Shown here piece after piece: positions 47,082 to 56,545 of a DNA stretch of 64,000 bases. Origin of the DNA: Bacteroidales bacterium M7 (lineage in GTDB: Bacteria > Bacteroidota > Bacteroidia > Bacteroidales > Muribaculaceae). Each line of letters starts with the position of its first letter. Position 1 is the stretch's first letter. Position numbers and translations under genes: made by a program. Location of the stretch: NCBI GenBank assembly GCA_001689515.1, contig LUJR01000040.1, positions 1 through 64,000 of the forward strand. The letters run 5' to 3'. The notes beneath the pieces are model-generated. The model was not told the DNA's origin, made no database searches, and was given only the letters and a program-made list of their open reading frames with translations.

Positions 47082-49259
47082 ATGGAAGGAAAAATGAAAA
47101 ACTTACTGATGCTGGCGGCTGTGGGAGTGCCTTTGGCACTCGGGGCGGAGCAGGTCACGAGTCCTGACGGTGCCTTGGTGGTAGACGTTGACATAGCTGC
47201 CGGAGGCATCCCCACCTACAAGGTGGATTACAAGGGGGAACCTGTGGTGTTGCCGTCACGGCTCGGATTCACGCTGGCAAGCGAGAGCAGCCGCCGCGAC
47301 TTCAGCGCAGATGCTGTAAAGACTTCTGCCGATGCGCTCCAGATGACAAGCGGATTTGCCATAACCGACATCGAGCGCGGCGCCGTTGACGAGACATGGG
47401 CGCCCGTGTGGGGCGAGGAGGATTCCATCCTCTGCAACTACAACGAAATGGCTCTTAAGCTTACGCAGACCGACCTTGACCGCTACATGATCGTCAGATT
47501 CCGTGTGTTTAACGACGGTCTCGGCTTCCGATACGAGTTCCCGGCGCAGCCCCACATGACCTATTTCGTCATCAAGGAGGAAAACACACAGTTTGCCATG
47601 ACGGGCGACCATTGGGCATACTGGATTCCCGGCGACTACGACACACAGGAATACAACTACACCAAGAGCCGCATGAGCCACATCCGCGACTCATGGGAAC
47701 AGCACAAAAAGGAAAGCTCTGCCAACGCGTCATCTACCCTTTTCTCACCGACAGGCATTCAGACTGCCCTGCAGCTCAAAACTGATGACGGCATATACCT
47801 CAACATCCACGAGGCTGGTGTAAAGGACTATCCAACCATGCACCTCAATCTCGATGAAGCGACCAATACATTTACATCTCACCTGACTCCCGACGCCACA
47901 GGCATGAAGGGCTATATGCAGACTCCTGAGGAGACTCCGTGGCGCACCATCATGGTGGTTGACGATGCCCGTGACATACTCGCATCGCGCCTCATCCTCA
48001 ACCTCAACGAACCTACTGCCTATGAGGACACATCGTGGATCAAGCCTGTCAAATACATGGGCGTATGGTGGGAGATGATTGCCGGCAAGGGAGACTGGTC
48101 ATATACCAACGACCTCGCATCGATCAAGCTCGGCGAAACCGACTACACCAAGACCAAACCTCACGGACACCACTCCGCCAATACCGAAAACGTGAAGCGT
48201 TACATCGACTTCGCTGCCGAACACGGCTTCGACCAGGTACTCGTGGAGGGCTGGAACGAAGGCTGGGAGGACTGGATCGGCAATTCCAAGGACTATGTAT
48301 TTGACTTCGTGACCCCCTACCCCGACTTTGACCTCGAGGGTCTCAACAAGTATGCCAAGGAGAAAGGTGTCAAGCTGATGATGCATCACGAGACCTCAGG
48401 CTCTACACGCAACTACGAGCGTCATCTGCCCGCAGCCTACAAGCTGATGAACGACCTCGGCTACAACTCGGTCAAGAGCGGCTATGTGGGCAACATCATA
48501 CCCCGCGGCGAGACCCACTACAGCCAGTGGAGCAACAACCACTACCTCTATGCCATCACCGAGGCTGCAAAGCACCATATCATGGTCAACGCCCATGAGG
48601 CGAGCCGTCCCACAGGTCTGAGCCGCACATATCCTAACCTCATCGGCAATGAAAGCGCACGTGGTACCGAATACCAGGCGATGGGAGGTAACGCCAAGTG
48701 GCACACCTCGATACTGCCATTCACCCGTCTGCAAGGCGGTCCGATGGACTACACTCCCGGCATATTCGAGTTTGACCTCTCGACATTCTCGCGCCACAAC
48801 AACTCAAAGATAGCGTCGACCATCCCCGGTCAGCTCGCCCTCTATGTGACCATGTACAGTCCGCTCCAGATGGCAGCCGACCTCCCCGAACACTACGCCC
48901 GTCACATGGATGCTTTCCAATTTATCAAGGACGTGCCTGTGGAGTGGGAGAAGTCAGTGTACCTCGAAGCAGAGCCGATGGACTACGTGACCGTGGCTCG
49001 TAAGGACAAGAACAGCGACGAGTGGTATGTAGGTTCCACAGCCGGCACTGCCGACCGTGACAGCAAGATCACACTGTCGTTCCTTGACCCGGGACGCAAG
49101 TACACCGCGACCATCTATGCCGAAGCTCCCGATGCCAATACCGTTGACGGCCAGACTCGTTACAAAATAACGACCAAGACCGTCACTAACAAGAGCACAC
49201 TCAAACTGCATGCGCTTGCCGGAGGCGGCTATGCCATCAGCATCAAGCCGGTGAAGTAA
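47082..49259 (+). CDS. GH97 glycoside hydrolase (SusB-like alpha-glucosidase)
   Basis: 725 residues from ATG 47,082 (or 47,094, MKNLLMLAAVGVPLALGAEQ, a signal peptide). N-terminal beta-sandwich, central (beta/alpha)8 barrel and C-terminal all-beta domain. Glu-containing motifs VLVEGWNEGWEDW, KLMMHHETSGS, MVNAHEASRPTGLSRTYPNL and GNESARGTEYQ correspond to the conserved Glu residues of SusB, an inverting alpha-glucosidase; retaining members have Asp instead. Periplasmic starch/maltooligosaccharide degradation is likely. No susCD genes nearby. Ends in a clear terminator. Confidence 0.93.
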   Translation: MEGKMKNLLMLAAVGVPLALGAEQVTSPDGALVVDVDIAAGGIPTYKVDYKGEPVVLPSRLGFTLASESSRRDFSADAVKTSADALQMTSGFAITDIERGAVDETWAPVWGEEDSILCNYNEMALKLTQTDLDRYMIVRFRVFNDGLGFRYEFPAQPHMTYFVIKEENTQFAMTGDHWAYWIPGDYDTQEYNYTKSRMSHIRDSWEQHKKESSANASSTLFSPTGIQTALQLKTDDGIYLNIHEAGVKDYPTMHLNLDEATNTFTSHLTPDATGMKGYMQTPEETPWRTIMVVDDARDILASRLILNLNEPTAYEDTSWIKPVKYMGVWWEMIAGKGDWSYTNDLASIKLGETDYTKTKPHGHHSANTENVKRYIDFAAEHGFDQVLVEGWNEGWEDWIGNSKDYVFDFVTPYPDFDLEGLNKYAKEKGVKLMMHHETSGSTRNYERHLPAAYKLMNDLGYNSVKSGYVGNIIPRGETHYSQWSNNHYLYAITEAAKHHIMVNAHEASRPTGLSRTYPNLIGNESARGTEYQAMGGNAKWHTSILPFTRLQGGPMDYTPGIFEFDLSTFSRHNNSKIASTIPGQLALYVTMYSPLQMAADLPEHYARHMDAFQFIKDVPVEWEKSVYLEAEPMDYVTVARKDKNSDEWYVGSTAGTADRDSKITLSFLDPGRKYTATIYAEAPDANTVDGQTRYKITTKTVTNKSTLKLHALAGGGYAISIKPVK

Positions 49260-49286
49260 AGACAGAAGCAACGTAAACATCAATGG

Positions 49287-49319
49287 AACAGGGAAATGCA
49301 ATAAAGGCATTTCCCTGTT
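49287..49319 (+). terminator. Intrinsic terminator of GH97
   Basis: AACAGGGAAATGC / GCATTTCCCTGTT, a perfect 13-bp stem with a 7-nt loop followed by TTC, 27 bp after the stop codon. Confidence 0.88.
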
Positions 49320-49347
49320 TTCAGTTTTCGACTATTGTGCAGGGAGG

Positions 49348-49493
49348 GTGTTGCAGAACTCCGAATCGTACAATGTTGTAGGGACATGCCACGGCATGTC
49401 TAATCTGCAAATGCTTGAGTATCAGCTGACATGCCATGGCATGTCCCTACATCATACAGGTAGAATCACCACAATTGACAGGTTCTGCAACAC
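49348..49493. repeat. 146-bp palindromic repeat element R4
   Basis: Same length and layout as R1, with GTGTTGCAGAAC and GTTCTGCAACAC ends, arms at 49,378-49,400 and 49,428-49,450, and near-identical inner sequence. The two are 17 kb apart. Point differences include ACATGCCACGGCATGT in the left arm. Confidence 0.88.
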
Positions 49494-49525
49494 CCTCATC
49501 AAATGCAATACCCATCGCCTGATCC

Positions 49526-49551
49526 GATGACGCGGCACGCCGCGTCCCTAC
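49526..49551. repeat. Half of an R2-type palindromic repeat
   Basis: Ends ACGCCGCGTCCCTAC and equals the right arm of R2 (38,502-38,527); the ~30 bp before it also resemble the R2 loop (CATCGCCTG). It directly follows R4, so two repeat types are joined here. It is 10 bp from the MscS stop codon. Confidence 0.75.
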
Positions 49552-49561
49552 TTTTATGTAT

Positions 49562-50875
49562 TTATTTTGATGCTGTGGGGCGGAGGGGGGAGGCGATGTC
49601 GGTGGGATTGAGGACGCCGCTGGCTACGCCTGTGATGGGGGTGTAGAGGCGCAAGCCGAATGTCGGGGCTATGGCGGTTATATGTTCGAGGAGTTCGCTC
49701 ATTATCGCCTCATAGAGAGTCCAGTTGGTGGTGGCGGTGAACACGTAGATGTTGAGGGTGGTACCCTGTGCCACTGGCGTCTGGAGACGCACCAACATCT
49801 GCTGATTTTTGGCTACTCGCGGATGACCCATCAGATATAAGCAGACATAGGCTCTGAACAGACCGAGATTGGTCTCTATTGTGCCATTGACTTCCATTAT
49901 GCCCTGATTATATGTTGCCTGAGCATTTGATGACTGCAATCCATCTACCCAGCTTTTGAGTATGGGATACTTGCCGACCATCGTCTGTATGAACGCATCA
50001 TCAGCTGGATGTATGGTGCTGTTCTCCACCGTCAGATTGTAGGATATACGTCGTGCACCGCTCTCACTCATTCCGCGCCAGTTCTGGAAACTGTGCTGGA
50101 CGAGCATATATGGCGGACAGGTGATGATGGTGTTATCAAAGTTGCGCACCTTGACTGTAGAGAGTGAGATGTCAATGACATTGCCGTTGACAGGTGTATC
50201 AGGTACCACAATCCAGTCGCCTATACGCACCATATCATTCTGGCTAAGCTGTATGCCAGCCACAAATCCGAGTATCGAATCCTTGAATATCAGCATCAAC
50301 GCTGCCGCAAACGCGCCCAAGCCAGTCAGCAATGCTGCCGGGGATTTGTCAATCAGCACCGATACACTTATTATGAAAGCTATGATCCACAGTATACCCT
50401 TCATCGTGTTCGCGATGCCCTTGAGAGGAAGATTGCGCGTGTTTTCCTTGCGGTTATATCTTACCCATATGAAGTCCACTACAGCAGCCATGGCATAAGT
50501 AAAAGCGAGCACAGCATAGATATAGAGAATCTTCATAACTATCATGCGCAACTGGCTGCCATAGTTGAGTGTGAAGGGCACGAGCGACAGCAACACTATC
50601 GGCACGATGATATGGCTGCATTTGGTGAATACACGACTCTGCAACAGGTCATCGTCAAGCATAGTATGACGCATGCCTGCCAGATGGCGCACGACATATA
50701 AGATGCATTTGCGGATCAGCCAGCCGATGAATATAGCTACTACAGCCACAATCACTATATAAAGGAAAGCCTCGATACGTGGCTCATGACGCAGACCGAT
50801 AATATCAAGCAGATGGCGTATGATGCCCATAAGCCACTGCGCCACTTCATGTGATGGTATAAACGAAGTAATCAT
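49562..50875 (-). CDS. MscS-family mechanosensitive channel
   Basis: 437 residues, five predicted membrane helices (e.g. IEAFLYIVIVAVVAIFIGWL; VMKILYIYAVLAFTYAMAAV) and the MscS core helix AALLTGLGAFAAALMLIFKD (about 180-199), then a beta domain (IGDWIVVPDTPVNGNVIDIS). Length and layout are closer to the YbdG branch. Opens under membrane tension to release solutes. Confidence 0.9.
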   Translation of the reverse strand: MITSFIPSHEVAQWLMGIIRHLLDIIGLRHEPRIEAFLYIVIVAVVAIFIGWLIRKCILYVVRHLAGMRHTMLDDDLLQSRVFTKCSHIIVPIVLLSLVPFTLNYGSQLRMIVMKILYIYAVLAFTYAMAAVVDFIWVRYNRKENTRNLPLKGIANTMKGILWIIAFIISVSVLIDKSPAALLTGLGAFAAALMLIFKDSILGFVAGIQLSQNDMVRIGDWIVVPDTPVNGNVIDISLSTVKVRNFDNTIITCPPYMLVQHSFQNWRGMSESGARRISYNLTVENSTIHPADDAFIQTMVGKYPILKSWVDGLQSSNAQATYNQGIMEVNGTIETNLGLFRAYVCLYLMGHPRVAKNQQMLVRLQTPVAQGTTLNIYVFTATTNWTLYEAIMSELLEHITAIAPTFGLRLYTPITGVASGVLNPTDIASPLRPTASK

Positions 50876-50918
50876 ATCACTTTATTAACACCACCAAAAC
50901 CTCTAAGGTTTACAGCTC

Positions 50919-51518
50919 TCAGAAGTAGCGGGGCAAGGAACAGGAGCGGTAGCGCACGCAACCGTCAAGACCATTGTGGTCATCGGGACGGTAATCCACT
51001 GCGCGTCGAAACATGTAGGGGAGCATCCGGAAAATGTTGACACTCAACCCCGAACGGACGCGGTAAAATTGCATCGCATCCTCTGTCACCACAATTCTGA
51101 ACGATTTCGCATCGGTCAACGTGCCGTTGCCGTCAGTGTCAGTATAGATGCGGGCTTCGTAAGTGCCGTTGGCAGCCGTGGGTTGCAGGTAACCCATCAC
51201 GGTGCCGGGTTTTATCGCCCTGTCAGGTGACCGGAGCACTATCATCCTGTAGCAATCCGTCAGACCTACATCCGCGCCATGAGACTCCATGCGCTCCACT
51301 GCTATCAATCCGCCTGTTGCCATCAGTTTCCATACATCTTCAATCGGATTGGAGGCTTCCATGGCTATCCGCTCCTCGACTCCATCAGACATATAGCCGT
51401 CAATCACCTCCGATGCGGAGGGCAATGACTCTATCCAGCGACGAGGAGACGCGGCATGAAGTTGCGATGCTGCCAGTGACAGACATAGCAACCATCCGAC
51501 AGCAACAACACCTCTCAT
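50919..51518 (-). CDS. Secreted hypothetical protein
   Basis: 199 residues with a signal peptide (GWLLCLSLAASQLHA). The mature part looks like a beta-rich domain with a central IYTDTDGNGTLTDAKSFRIV that could bind calcium. No family recognised. It lies 8 bp after the asparaginase gene, same strand, probably co-transcribed. Confidence 0.65.
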   Translation of the reverse strand: MRGVVAVGWLLCLSLAASQLHAASPRRWIESLPSASEVIDGYMSDGVEERIAMEASNPIEDVWKLMATGGLIAVERMESHGADVGLTDCYRMIVLRSPDRAIKPGTVMGYLQPTAANGTYEARIYTDTDGNGTLTDAKSFRIVVTEDAMQFYRVRSGLSVNIFRMLPYMFRRAVDYRPDDHNGLDGCVRYRSCSLPRYF

Positions 51519-51525
51519 AAGACGT

Positions 51526-52554
51526 TCAGACCGTTATTTCGCCACACAGACTCGCACCGACAAGGTTGCTGACCTCGGAGGAGGACAGACTGAGGCCGAA
51601 GAGGTGCATCAGTTTGGTTATGGCTGCTTCGCCGGTCATATCACCGCCTGATATCACACCAGCCGAAGCGAGAGCATCGCCGGCAGCATAGCGGTGAGGC
51701 ATCACACCACCGGCATCACACTGCGAGATATTGACCACCACAAGCCCCTCGGCGATGCGGCGGCGCATCAGATTGATAAATGCCTCATCGGTAGGCGCAT
51801 TACCCGCGCCATAGGTTCTCAACACGATGCCTTTAAGTCCCGGCTGCGCCAATTTGTACTCTATAGCGTCAAGGCTCAACCCCGGAAACAAGTCAACAAA
51901 GCATACATTGACATCCATCGTACGGTTGACTTTAAGCGGACGGCGGAAAGGCAATCTCAGCAGCGCATCCTGATTGAAGTCAATGCTCAGACCGATGTGT
52001 GCCAGTTCGGGATAGTCGTAGCTCTTGAAAGCATTGAAATTGGTCGACGAATGCTTCTTGGCTCTGTTACCGCGCCAGAGGTAGTTTTCAAACAATATCG
52101 CCACCTCCTGCACCTGCGGATCGCCTCCGGGAGTACGGCATGCGGCAATCTCAAGTGCAGTAATCAGATTTTCCTCGCCATCGGTGCGTACTTCACCGAT
52201 AGGCAGCTGCGACCCTGTGATGATGACAGGTTTGCTGAGGTTTTCGAGCATGAACGACAGAGCCGATGCCGTATATGCCATAGTGTCGGTGCCGTGTAGC
52301 ACCACGAAGCCGTCATAACGGTTATAATTGTCCGCGACTGCCCCAGCAATGTCTCCCCAATGGAGGGGAGTCATATTGCTGGAGTCAATCGGTTCGGTCA
52401 GCTGTATATGCGATATTTCATAGTCAAGCATCTTGACCTTGGGCACACAGTCGATCAGGTGATCAAAGTCAAAAGGTTCAAGGGCACCGGTCTGGGCATT
52501 TTCAATCATGCCGATAGTGCCGCCGGTATAGATTATAAGGATTCGCGGTTTCAT
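51526..52554 (-). CDS. ansA: Type I L-asparaginase
   Basis: 342 residues. Catalytic Thr motifs: IIYTGGTIGMIENA (about 6-19) and FVVLHGTDTMAYTASALSF (about 84-102), with a Lys-containing third element. No signal peptide, so a cytosolic enzyme that turns asparagine into aspartate and ammonia. 22 bp after metG. Confidence 0.93.
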   Translation of the reverse strand: MKPRILIIYTGGTIGMIENAQTGALEPFDFDHLIDCVPKVKMLDYEISHIQLTEPIDSSNMTPLHWGDIAGAVADNYNRYDGFVVLHGTDTMAYTASALSFMLENLSKPVIITGSQLPIGEVRTDGEENLITALEIAACRTPGGDPQVQEVAILFENYLWRGNRAKKHSSTNFNAFKSYDYPELAHIGLSIDFNQDALLRLPFRRPLKVNRTMDVNVCFVDLFPGLSLDAIEYKLAQPGLKGIVLRTYGAGNAPTDEAFINLMRRRIAEGLVVVNISQCDAGGVMPHRYAAGDALASAGVISGGDMTGEAAITKLMHLFGLSLSSSEVSNLVGASLCGEITV

Positions 52555-52576
52555 AGGTATGGGTGTGTATGGGGCA

Positions 52577-54616
52577 TCAGCCTATCTTCACACCAGGCAC
52601 TACGGGCGCCGAGGGAGAGATAAGCACGAGAGAGCCGTCGGCATTTTCAGCCGACAGGAGCATGCCGCAGCTCTCTATGCCCTTGAGCTTACGCGGAGGC
52701 AGATTGGCGATGAAGCAGACCTGCTTGCCCACGAGTTCTTCAGGCTTGTAGTATTTGGCGATGCCACTGACTATGGTGCGCTTTTCCATGCCGTCGTCTA
52801 TGAGGAAACGGAGGAGCTTGTCAGCCTTGGGCACTTTCTCGCACTCAAGCACCGTGCCTACGCGGAAATCGCACTTGGCAAATGTGTCGAAATCGACAGG
52901 CTCTGACTGAGGCTCGGGACGGTAGTTGCGGAGTTCGTTTTCCTTCTTGATGCGGGCAAGACGGTCAAGCTGACCCTGTATCTGGTCATCTTCGATTTTG
53001 TCAAAGAGGAGTTCAGGCTGCTTGATTTCGGCACCGACAGGTATAAGGTCGAAGCATCCGAGCATATCCCACGTAATCTTGTCGCCGCCGAGCATTCCGA
53101 GCAGTTTTTCGCTCATAAAGGGGAGGAACGGCTCGAATACTATGGCAAGATTGGCGCACAGCTGTAGGGCTGTGTTGAGGATAGTGCCGGTGCGCTCCAT
53201 GTCGGTCTTGGCGAGCTTCCAAGGCTCTGTCTCCTGCAGGTAGCGGTTGCCAGCGCGTGCCATATCCATGGCGAGCTTCAGAGCTTCACGGAAATGGAAT
53301 GTGTCAAGAGCCTCCGAAATCTGAGCCTTGAGGTCAAGCACTTCGGCTTCCAATGCTTTCTCCACATCGGTAGGAGCTGCGACAGGGACTACGCCACCGA
53401 AATATTTGTGGGTCAGCACGAGAGCGCGGTTGACGAAATTGCCGAGGATAGCCACTAGCTCGCTGTTGTTGCGCTGCTGGAAGTCAGCCCATGTGAAGTC
53501 GTTGTCCTTGGTCTCCGGGGCGTTGGAGGTCAGCACATAGCGGAGCACATCCTGCTTGCCAGGAAAATCACGGAGATATTCGTGGAGCCACACAGCCCAG
53601 TTGCGCGATGTGGATATTTTGTCGCCTTCGAGATTCAGGAACTCGTTGGCAGGCACATTGTCAGGGAGCTGGAAACCATCACCGTATGCCATCAGCATGG
53701 CAGGGAACACGATGCAGTGGAACACGATATTGTCCTTGCCGATGAAGTTGATGACACGTGTCTCGGGGTCTTTCCAGTATTTCTCCCAGCTGTCGGGAAG
53801 AATTTCCTTGGTGTTGGAGATATAGCCGATGGGGGCATCAAACCATACGTAGAGCACCTTGCCCTCCGCACCCTCTACAGGCACAGGGACACCCCACGAC
53901 AGGTCGCGACTGACGGCACGGGGCTGCAAGCCCATGTCAAGCCATGACTTGCACTGGCCGTAGACATTGGTTTTCCACTCTTTGTGACCTTCAAGTATCC
54001 ACTCGCGCAGTTTCGGCTCCCACTTGTCGAGAGGGAGAAACCAGTGTGTAGTTTCCTTCATCACCACGGGGCTTGAAGTCAGCGCGCTGTGGGGATTGAT
54101 AAGGTCGGTGGCGTTGAGCGATGTGCCGCAAGCCTCGCACTGGTCGCCGTAGGCGCGGTCGCTGCCGCAGTGGGGGCATGTGCCTACCACATAACGGTCT
54201 GCAAGGAATTCGCCAGCCTGCTCGTCATAGGGTTGCATGGAGGTCTTCTGCACGAATTCCCCCTTATCGTAGAGATGACGGAAAAATTCGCTTGCCGTGT
54301 CGTGATGTATGTCGGAAGTGGTACGCGAATACACGTCAAACGACACTCCCAGCTCCTTCATCGAGTCACGGATGATGGCATGATAGCGGTCCACGATATC
54401 CTGAGGGGTGACACCCTCCTGACGTGCCTTTATGGTGATGGGCACACCGTGCTCGTCACTGCCTCCGACCATGACCACATCCTCGCCTTTGAGGCGCAGA
54501 TAGCGGACGTAGATATCAGCCGGGACATACACGCCGGCAAGGTGTCCGATGTGCACCGGACCGTTGGCATAAGGGAGTGCTGTAGTGACAAGTGTGCGCT
54601 TGAATTTCTTTTCCAT
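52577..54616 (-). CDS. metG: Methionyl-tRNA synthetase
   Basis: 679 residues, full length with the C-terminal tRNA-binding (EMAP-like) domain. HIGH motif PYANGPVHIGHLAG (about 15-28), zinc ligands in CPHCGSDRAYGDQCEACG (about 146-163), KMSKS variant GDKISTSRN (about 336-344). The C-terminal CDFRVGTVLECEKVPKADKL is the tRNA-binding module. Charges tRNA-Met. Confidence 0.97.
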   Translation of the reverse strand: MEKKFKRTLVTTALPYANGPVHIGHLAGVYVPADIYVRYLRLKGEDVVMVGGSDEHGVPITIKARQEGVTPQDIVDRYHAIIRDSMKELGVSFDVYSRTTSDIHHDTASEFFRHLYDKGEFVQKTSMQPYDEQAGEFLADRYVVGTCPHCGSDRAYGDQCEACGTSLNATDLINPHSALTSSPVVMKETTHWFLPLDKWEPKLREWILEGHKEWKTNVYGQCKSWLDMGLQPRAVSRDLSWGVPVPVEGAEGKVLYVWFDAPIGYISNTKEILPDSWEKYWKDPETRVINFIGKDNIVFHCIVFPAMLMAYGDGFQLPDNVPANEFLNLEGDKISTSRNWAVWLHEYLRDFPGKQDVLRYVLTSNAPETKDNDFTWADFQQRNNSELVAILGNFVNRALVLTHKYFGGVVPVAAPTDVEKALEAEVLDLKAQISEALDTFHFREALKLAMDMARAGNRYLQETEPWKLAKTDMERTGTILNTALQLCANLAIVFEPFLPFMSEKLLGMLGGDKITWDMLGCFDLIPVGAEIKQPELLFDKIEDDQIQGQLDRLARIKKENELRNYRPEPQSEPVDFDTFAKCDFRVGTVLECEKVPKADKLLRFLIDDGMEKRTIVSGIAKYYKPEELVGKQVCFIANLPPRKLKGIESCGMLLSAENADGSLVLISPSAPVVPGVKIG

Positions 54617-54667
54617 ATGTTATGTCGGTTTCTTAGATGCAAAGATAAGGAAATTTGCGGAAATATA

Positions 54668-54685
54668 ACGCGGCAAGCCGCGTCC
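54668..54685. repeat. Isolated core of a palindromic repeat (R9)
   Basis: ACGCGGCAAGCCGCGT plus CC resembles the core of R2, but lacks the CCCTAC end and the second arm. It lies in the metG leader and may be a decayed copy. Confidence 0.5.
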
Positions 54686-54708
54686 ACGAGGACAAAACGC
54701 TGATGCGA

Positions 54709-56505
54709 CTATCGCCTGGTCTCCGGATAGGGATAGCCCTGGGCGGAGATGCGAGGCGATGGACAATAGGAGTCAGAGATAATGGACTCGTCGGGGCGCA
54801 GATACTTGGACCTGATACCGCCGATGTGGAGGAGCATCTGACCAAGGTTGTCAAGGGAGCCTGAACGGTCGGCGGCTCTGCGGATGCTGTCAGCCATTTC
54901 AGGATACTTACCACGGAACGACTCCGACATCCACACCACAAAGGGGATGTCAAACTGGCGGTGCATCCACTCAGCATCGTCAGGCTGCTGCTTGTTGCGG
55001 TTACCCGCAGGCGCAGTGTCCCACATCTCTTCTCCGTGGTCGGAGAAATACACCACCACTGCATCGGAGGCGCGATAGAGGTCAATGATTGAGGAGACTA
55101 TGCTGTCATTGTAGAGTGTCGCATTGGCATAATATGCCACCTGCTGACGCTTGTCATCGTCGAGCCAAGGCTTGTCAGCAGGGACATCCGACATGGTGAA
55201 GCGGATATGCGCGGCATCGGCAGGGAAATACTGACGGGCAGGGAAATGCTGCCCTTTGAGATGCCAGATGGTCAAAGCATCAGCCGAAGGAAGAGCCGCA
55301 AGATGGTGCTGTGCCACCATTGAATTGACAAAATCACCGTCATAAGACTCCTGACTATCGTTATAGGCATCGTAACATGTCTCAATGATGAACGGGTCAA
55401 AAAACAGACGACCCAGATCAGATGAACGATCCTGCGGATCATACTGGTTGGTAAACAGCGACACCCGCCACCCCGCTTTCTTGAACACAAGAGGGAAGTA
55501 TACGCTCTGCCACCAATCCCGACGCGCCGGGTCTTCGTCAGTCAGATTATTGAGGCTCATCAGATTAGCTATGGACATATTGGTAAAGTTACCCGCCGTA
55601 ATCATGTCGGAAAACACTACGAGAGCACTGTCTGATACCTTCTTTTCAAGACACGGATTTACAGGCAAATGATAGCCGTAGAGCGACGAATGGCTTTTGA
55701 TAAACGACTCCCCTATTATTACTACTATCTGCAAGCTGTCAGCCGTCGACGGGGCAGCCATGCCCTTATCGGCAAAAGCCACTGGTTGCAACCGCGCCCA
55801 ATGGTTATATACATGCCGCTCCAATGAAATGCCTTTAGCTATATACGCGCTTTTGACCACCGGGTCGGCATAGCTCATCTGAAATATGTTGGCAAGCTCA
55901 GTGTTTCCAGGGTCTTGCGATGCCCATATCGTGAATGAGTCAATGTCATCAATCCAGAGCATCGGGGCTATACGCGCGATACGCCACACGCCTCCTAAAA
56001 CCAATGCTATGGTCAACAGAGACCACACGGGCATCAGCTTCGTAACCCGCATCCTTGACCTACTGACTCCTATGGCTATCACCGTCACAACCACGACACC
56101 TACTGCAAATGCAGCTATGACCGAGGGCGTGAAAAACTGGCGGAAAAAGCCGCCAATCTCACGCGGATTAGTGTCAAGCGCCAATGATACGGACTGCACA
56201 TCCAACGGATGCTTCAACAGGAGATAATGGGCTATCTCTACCAAGGCTGCAACCCCCCATGCTCCTGTTATCACACCCTTAAGCCATCGCTTGTCGCACA
56301 TATACACTATCCATGACAACAAATATGCCCACACGGAGCTTTGCATCAGGTCATAGACAGCAATCCACTTCCTGAAATTACCTATAGCTACAGCTTCAGC
56401 TACCACACATGAGAGGCTGAAGATTACTATAGCGATGAAAAACATGGGATTGCTTGCCACCGGGGCAAACAATGCTCGTAGTATTCTGCGTATTTTGTCA
56501 AGCAT
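54709..56505 (-). CDS. Phosphoethanolamine transferase-like (EptA/CptA) membrane sulfatase-fold protein
   Basis: 598 residues. Five N-terminal membrane helices (about 15-190), then a periplasmic sulfatase-type domain: VVIIGESFIKSHSSLYGYHL (about 270-289), FSDMITAGNFTNMSIANLMS (probable Thr nucleophile) and VVYFSDHGEEMWD (metal-binding DHGEE). Family members move phosphoethanolamine from phosphatidylethanolamine to lipid A or core sugars, and can affect polymyxin resistance. The first motif has GES rather than the usual GET. Substrate not predictable. Confidence 0.85.
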   Translation of the reverse strand: MLDKIRRILRALFAPVASNPMFFIAIVIFSLSCVVAEAVAIGNFRKWIAVYDLMQSSVWAYLLSWIVYMCDKRWLKGVITGAWGVAALVEIAHYLLLKHPLDVQSVSLALDTNPREIGGFFRQFFTPSVIAAFAVGVVVVTVIAIGVSRSRMRVTKLMPVWSLLTIALVLGGVWRIARIAPMLWIDDIDSFTIWASQDPGNTELANIFQMSYADPVVKSAYIAKGISLERHVYNHWARLQPVAFADKGMAAPSTADSLQIVVIIGESFIKSHSSLYGYHLPVNPCLEKKVSDSALVVFSDMITAGNFTNMSIANLMSLNNLTDEDPARRDWWQSVYFPLVFKKAGWRVSLFTNQYDPQDRSSDLGRLFFDPFIIETCYDAYNDSQESYDGDFVNSMVAQHHLAALPSADALTIWHLKGQHFPARQYFPADAAHIRFTMSDVPADKPWLDDDKRQQVAYYANATLYNDSIVSSIIDLYRASDAVVVYFSDHGEEMWDTAPAGNRNKQQPDDAEWMHRQFDIPFVVWMSESFRGKYPEMADSIRRAADRSGSLDNLGQMLLHIGGIRSKYLRPDESIISDSYCPSPRISAQGYPYPETRR

Positions 56506-56545
56506 ATGTGAAGGTCTTTAAGGACTTTAGGGTCTTCAGCTCCGC

